This document shows positions 60,336-64,000 of a stretch of DNA of 64,000 nt, in pieces (position 1 is the first letter of the stretch; each line of letters opens with the position of its first letter). Both the position numbers and the translations under genes were made by a program. The stretch is from Halobellus sp. MBLA0158 (GTDB lineage: Archaea > Halobacteriota > Halobacteria > Halobacteriales > Haloferacaceae). The stretch spans positions 806,001 to 870,000 of the forward strand of contig NZ_JBGNYA010000001.1 in NCBI RefSeq assembly GCF_041477585.1, in the 5' to 3' direction. The notes under the pieces are model-generated. The model did no database searches and was not told the DNA's origin. It was given only the letters and a program-made list of their open reading frames with translations.

Positions 60336-62147
60336 ATGCGCGACTCGGACCCGAACCCGGACGACGCGGACGCTCGGTCGTCGAACGGCGTGCCCTCGTC
60401 CGGCGAGGTCGTTCCCGACCGCTTCTCCTCGGACGAGGTGTTCCAGCGGATCGTCGCCGACGCGGACCACGAGATCACGTCGGGGACGCGGGAACTGTTC
60501 TTCAGCGGCCTGGCCGCCGGCTTCGCGATCACGATCACGTTCCTCCTCTACGCGTCGATGTCGACCGGGACCGACAGCCGGGTGATCGCGTCGCTCCTGT
60601 ACCCGCTCGGGTTCGTCTACATCATCATCGGCGGCTACCAACTGTACACCGAAAACACCCTCCCGCCGGTGGCGCTCACGCTCGAACGGCTGGCGTCGAT
60701 CCCGGCGCTCCTCCGCCACTGGCTGATCGTCCTCGCGGGGAACTTCCTCGGCGGGGGCGCGGGCGCGGTCGTCCTCGCGTACGGCGGCGTCTTCGATCCG
60801 GCGACGATGCGCACGGCGACCGACATCGCGGAGAAGGGCGTCGTGACGCCGGCGTCGGCGCTGTTCTTCAAGGCCGTCTTCGCGGGGCTCATCGTCGCCG
60901 GCGTCGTCTGGATGAACTTCGCCGCGCGCGATACCATCTCCCGCATCGCCATCGTCTACCTGGCGTTCCTGGCGATCCCGCTCGGCAACCTCTTTCACGT
61001 CGTCGTCTCCTTCACGGAAGTCGTGTTCCTAGTTCTCGTCGGCGACCTGGGGCTCGTGTCTGGCCTCGGTGGCTTCGTTCTCCCGGTCCTCTTGGGTAAC
61101 ACGATCGGTGGGGTGCTCCTCGTCACGGTCGTGAACTACTACCAGACCAGCGAGCGACGCCTGGAGGTCGACCGCTTCGAGCATATGCGGCGGCTCTCGC
61201 CGCGGGAGTGGGTCCTCGGAAATCTGGCGGGGCGCTCCTATGTCCCCGTCGTCGACACGCTCGGGGACATCGTCCGCGATCCCGACTCCTACCGGATCCT
61301 CGTGCCGATCGCGAACCCCCGAACGGAGTCCCGGCTGGTGGAGTTCGCGTGCAAGCTCGCCTCCGACCGCGAGCAGGGAACCGTCCACGCGGTCCACATC
61401 GTCCAGACGCCCGATCGCATCACGAGCCACGCCCAGACCCAGCGGATCGGCCGGGAGTCCGAACGGCTGCTCGCCGATCTCGAACGGACGGCGGAGGGCT
61501 ACGACGTCGCGTTCGAGACCTCGACGATCGTCTCCTCGCGGTCCTTCGAGGCGGTCTTCGACCGGGCGCGCCGGACCCGGCCGGACCTCGTGGCGATGGG
61601 CTGGGGCGAGGACCGGCTGTGGAAGTCCGCCCGCGCCGAGCGGCCGATCGACGAGCTGACGAACCGCCTGCCGTGTGACTTCCTCGTGATCAAGGACCGC
61701 GGCCTCGACCCCTCGCGGCTCCTCCTGCCGATCGCCGCGGGACTCGACTCCGAACTCGGCGGCGAGATCGCGCGGACGCTCCAGTCGGTCGCGGACTCGG
61801 CCGTCGAACTGCTCCACGTCGTCGACGGCGACGACGAGCGCGAGGCCGGCGAGGCGTTCCTCGACGAGTGGGCCGAGCGCAAGGACCTCTCGGACGCGAC
61901 GCGTACGATCGACACCGCCGGCGACGTCGAGGACGCCATCGAGCGACGCGCGGCCGACTCGACGATGCTCATCCTCGGCGCGACAGAGCGCGGCCTACTC
62001 TCGCGGCTCGTCACCGACTCGCTGCACTTCTCGGTCTCGCACCACGTCGAGGCGTCGGTCCTGCTCGCCGAGCGGCCCTCCGACCGGACGCTCCGCGAGC
62101 GGCTCTTCGGCCGCGGGAGTCGCTTCCGCAGCCGGGACTCGGAGTGA
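60336..62147 (+). CDS. formate/nitrite transporter-family channel fused to two USP domains
   Basis: The protein has 603 aa. An acidic leader (1-40) precedes the FNT domain (about 45-285) with six helices (starts TRELFFSGLAAGFAITITF in part; NLFHVVVSFTE carries the conserved His region). Two universal stress protein domains follow (about 315-455 and 460-590). FNT channels move small monocarboxylates or nitrite, and USP domains bind ATP or AMP, so the fusion suggests energy-sensing gating. The start is uncertain: I chose the ATG at 60336 because a T-rich box (60304-60310) lies 26-32 nt upstream; the ATG at 60315 adds 7 residues. It is divergent from tRNA-Phe. Confidence 0.85.
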   Translation: MRDSDPNPDDADARSSNGVPSSGEVVPDRFSSDEVFQRIVADADHEITSGTRELFFSGLAAGFAITITFLLYASMSTGTDSRVIASLLYPLGFVYIIIGGYQLYTENTLPPVALTLERLASIPALLRHWLIVLAGNFLGGGAGAVVLAYGGVFDPATMRTATDIAEKGVVTPASALFFKAVFAGLIVAGVVWMNFAARDTISRIAIVYLAFLAIPLGNLFHVVVSFTEVVFLVLVGDLGLVSGLGGFVLPVLLGNTIGGVLLVTVVNYYQTSERRLEVDRFEHMRRLSPREWVLGNLAGRSYVPVVDTLGDIVRDPDSYRILVPIANPRTESRLVEFACKLASDREQGTVHAVHIVQTPDRITSHAQTQRIGRESERLLADLERTAEGYDVAFETSTIVSSRSFEAVFDRARRTRPDLVAMGWGEDRLWKSARAERPIDELTNRLPCDFLVIKDRGLDPSRLLLPIAAGLDSELGGEIARTLQSVADSAVELLHVVDGDDEREAGEAFLDEWAERKDLSDATRTIDTAGDVEDAIERRAADSTMLILGATERGLLSRLVTDSLHFSVSHHVEASVLLAERPSDRTLRERLFGRGSRFRSRDSE

Positions 62148-62182
62148 TCCCATCGCTTCGAGCGTCGTAGGGGTTCTGTCGC

Positions 62183-62303
62183 ACTCGGGCGGATTCGAAC
62201 TAATCGAGAGACGGTCGCCTCGCTCCGCTCGGCGCTGCGACTCTCTGAGTTCGAATCGCCCTCAGTAACAGAAATCCTGCTCGCTGTCGCTCGCAGATTT
62301 CAG
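62183..62303. repeat. hairpin element with direct and inverted copies of the tRNA-Val T-arm
   Basis: A direct copy of the tRNA-Val acceptor/T-arm begins at about 62183, offset 124 bp from the true gene. ATTCGAACT (62193-62201) pairs with AGTTCGAAT (62248-62256), extended by GGGCG/CGCCC, with an inner GAGAG (62206-62210) / CTCTC (62241-62245). A segment with TCGCTCGCAGATTTCAG leads into the tRNA end. No gene is present. Confidence 0.85.
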
Positions 62304-62376
62304 TGGGCTCGGGCGGATTCGAACCACCGACCTCTTCCTTGTAAGGGAAGCGTCATAACCACTAGACCACGAGCCC
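62304..62376 (-). tRNA. tRNA-Val(TAC)
   Basis: Acceptor GGGCTCG pairs with CGAGCCC, anticodon stem CTTCC/GGAAG, loop CTTACAA with TAC, T-arm GGTGGTTCGAATCCGCC, discriminator A. CCA is not encoded. The minus-strand TATA-like GGTTATACAC (about 62400-62409) lies 24-33 nt upstream. Confidence 0.97.
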
Positions 62377-62463
62377 GCAGGCGAAACGAGTCCGCTCACG
62401 TGTATAACCGTTTCCAATCCCGAGCGACGGAACGCTTAGGCCCGTCCACTCGAACCCCGTCAT

Positions 62464-62988
62464 ATGCCCGATCGACGGACGCTCTACGCGATCGCTCTCG
62501 CTCTCGCCGTCCTCCTCGCGCTCGGCGCCGTCGCGGTCGCGACGAACCCCGGCCTGCTTCCGATCGGCGACTACGAGCGCACGACCGTCGCCGTCGTCGA
62601 CGCGGACACCGGCGAGACGCTCGCGTCGGTCGACGCCCGCGTCGCCGACACCTTCCAGAAGCGCTACACCGGACTCAGCGACACCGACTCCCTGGGGCCG
62701 AACGAGGGGATGCTCTTCGTCCACGACGCCGAGGAGCGCCACGCGTACGTGATGCGCGAGATGGCCTTCCCGCTCGACATCGTCTTCATCGGCGCCGACG
62801 GGAGGATCACGCAGATCCACCACGCCGAGCTCCCGCCCGAAGGCACGTCTGACTCTGAGCTGACCCGCTACGCCGGCCGCGGGCAGTACGTCCTCGAAGT
62901 CCCGTACAACTACACCGTCGACCGCGGCATCGAGATCGGCGACCGCGTCGAGATAGCGGGCCGCTGGGGACCGGACGAGGAGGCGTAA
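62464..62988 (+). CDS. secreted DUF192 protein
   Basis: The protein has 174 aa. A hydrophobic signal or anchor helix (8-26) is followed by the DUF192 domain (about 42-165, with KRYTGLSDTDSLGPNEGMLF split, VMREMAFPLDIVFI, VLEVPYNY). The family is secreted and of unknown function. The helix may be retained as a membrane anchor since no cleavage motif is clear. A TATA-like element (CGCTTAGGC, about 62430-62438) lies 26-34 nt before the ATG. Confidence 0.88.
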   Translation: MPDRRTLYAIALALAVLLALGAVAVATNPGLLPIGDYERTTVAVVDADTGETLASVDARVADTFQKRYTGLSDTDSLGPNEGMLFVHDAEERHAYVMREMAFPLDIVFIGADGRITQIHHAELPPEGTSDSELTRYAGRGQYVLEVPYNYTVDRGIEIGDRVEIAGRWGPDEEA

Positions 62989-63056
62989 TCGGTCGCGAAA
63001 GCGAAAAGCGAAAGAGAAGCGAAAGGCCGAGGGCGGTCGCGTCCGTGCGTCGGCGT

Positions 63057-63332
63057 ATGGCAGAGGACGACCGGGTCGACGCCCTCGACGCCCTCGACGG
63101 CTGGCACGCCGAGGGGTACGCGGCGCGGGCGCACTACGAAGGGGCGGGCGATCGGTACAGCATCGAGTTCTACGCGCCCTCCGCGTGCGTGCTCTACTGG
63201 AAGGTGAAGGGCGACGGCGAGACGGCCGTGCCCGTCGCCCGCGACACCGTGCCCGATCCGCTCCGGGCGCGGATCCGCGAGGACCTCGTCGAGGCGGGGA
63301 TCGACCCCGACGTCGAGGAGCGATCGCTCTAG
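63057..63332 (+). CDS. small haloarchaeal protein (DUF7538-like)
   Basis: The protein has 91 aa, soluble and acidic. It contains LDGWHAEGYAARAHYEG and YSIEFYAPSACVLYW with one Cys, a pattern I recall as haloarchaeal DUF7538 (unverified). I chose the ATG at 63057 (MAEDDRVD) over a GTG 12 nt upstream. Its function is unknown. It lies between the DUF192 gene and the ABC exporter, same strand. Confidence 0.72.
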   Translation: MAEDDRVDALDALDGWHAEGYAARAHYEGAGDRYSIEFYAPSACVLYWKVKGDGETAVPVARDTVPDPLRARIREDLVEAGIDPDVEERSL

Positions 63333-63406
63333 GCCCTCGTCGCCGATCACCGGGGAATTCGGCTCCGAACCGACCCTTTAGGTCCGACGAGCCCCGAGAG
63401 GCGACG

Positions 63407-64000
63407 ATGGACGTCCCCGCTGACGACGACGACCCCTTCGAGCGCCAACGCGAGCGCGCGGAGAACCCGATGCGGCGGCTCTTCGCGGAGTACGGCCGCG
63501 ACAACGCCACCGCGTTCCTCGTCGGGCTGGTCTCCAGCGTCGTCGCTCGCGTGCTCGACCTCCTGCCGCCGATCCTCCTGGCGGTGGCGGTCGACTCGAT
63601 CTTCTTCGACACGCGGCCCTTCTCGCTGTGGCTCGTGCCCGACGCGTGGCTCCCGGCGACGCAGATCGACCAGCTCTACCTCTCGGCCGGGCTCATCGCG
63701 GTCTCCTTCCTGGGCGGCGCGGCCTTCCACTGGACGCGCAACTGGGGCTGGAACGCCTTCGCCCAGCACATCCAGCACGCGGTCCGGACCGACACCTACG
63801 ACAAGATGCAGCGGCTGAACATGGACTTCTTCGCCGACAAGCAGACCGGCGAGATGATGTCGATCCTCTCGAACGACGTCAACCGATTGGAAAGATTCCT
63901 CAACGACGGGATGAACTCCGCGTTCCGGCTGGGCGTGATGGTGCTCGGCATCGCCGGCATCCTGCTGTACTGGAACTGGCAGCTCGCGCTCGTCACGCTC
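63407..64000 (+). CDS. ABC exporter, N-terminal transmembrane part (partial)
   Basis: The frame runs from the ATG at 63407 off the right edge, giving 198 residues. The first 20 residues are acidic. Helices lie at about 35-60, 90-110 and 170-190. Between them the ABC transporter type 1 core includes RTDTYDKMQRLNMDFFADKQTGEMMSILSNDV (split: YDKMQRLNMDFF, DKQTGEMMSILSNDVN), the coupling helix segment of homodimeric exporters. The ATP-binding half lies outside the window. It likely exports lipids or small molecules. Confidence 0.88.
   Translation, partial: MDVPADDDDPFERQRERAENPMRRLFAEYGRDNATAFLVGLVSSVVARVLDLLPPILLAVAVDSIFFDTRPFSLWLVPDAWLPATQIDQLYLSAGLIAVSFLGGAAFHWTRNWGWNAFAQHIQHAVRTDTYDKMQRLNMDFFADKQTGEMMSILSNDVNRLERFLNDGMNSAFRLGVMVLGIAGILLYWNWQLALVTL

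Overview
The window is a chromosomal segment from a haloarchaeon, probably of the Haloferacales. Its base composition is very GC-rich, its proteins are strongly acidic, several proteins belong to haloarchaea-only families, and four tRNA genes lack an encoded CCA end. Many genes have an AT-rich TATA-like box 24-32 nt before the start codon, as expected for leaderless archaeal transcripts. I see no rRNA, CRISPR array, transposase or integrase.

Left part (1-23.5 kb): pilin-like secreted proteins, glutamate synthase (gltB), a receiver-PAS-PAS histidine kinase, tRNA-Gly with a tandem array of broken tRNA ends, a thioredoxin-reductase-like flavoprotein, a Trm9-like methyltransferase, a PilB/PilC pilus motor pair with an 82-bp nested palindrome upstream, an ornithine cyclodeaminase-family enzyme, a thermosome subunit, a TehB-like methyltransferase, a GDP-mannose-hydrolase-like Nudix protein and several haloarchaeal families of unknown function.

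Middle part (23.8-33.7 kb): the most interesting region. A dedicated Ser-His signal peptidase and a DUF5305 protein lie beside four secreted proteins. Two, possibly all four, share one N-terminal secreted domain. They are a small DUF1102 protein, a 636-aa DUF1102 plus calcium-repeat plus beta-repeat protein, a 1320-aa multi-domain membrane-anchored adhesin and a protein with a poly-Asp tail. The layout resembles the bacterial SipW/TasA/TapA biofilm-fibre locus and I propose it as an archaeal counterpart. A sugar nucleotidyltransferase gene follows.

Right part (34.5-64 kb): mostly housekeeping. It holds tRNA-Ser, threonine ammonia-lyase, citrate synthase, a PhoU/TrkA-C potassium regulator, a zinc-carboxypeptidase-like protein with an altered metal ligand, a threonine-synthase paralogue, two adjacent PIMT-family methyltransferases, a divergent regulator pair with a clear operator, and an aminopeptidase. 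It also holds both GAPDH types (type II alone, type I beside pgk), a DmdA-like protein, Hsp20, an ATP-grasp ligase, ribosomal protein L10e, NucS, VanZ, an aldo/keto reductase, an orphan Tat lipoprotein binding protein, tRNA-Phe, an FNT channel fused to two USP domains, tRNA-Val, a DUF192 protein and the start of an ABC exporter.

A second pattern runs across the window. All four tRNA genes are followed on their 3' side by an element containing a direct copy and an inverted copy of that tRNA's own T-arm, able to form a hairpin. I know of no name for this element.
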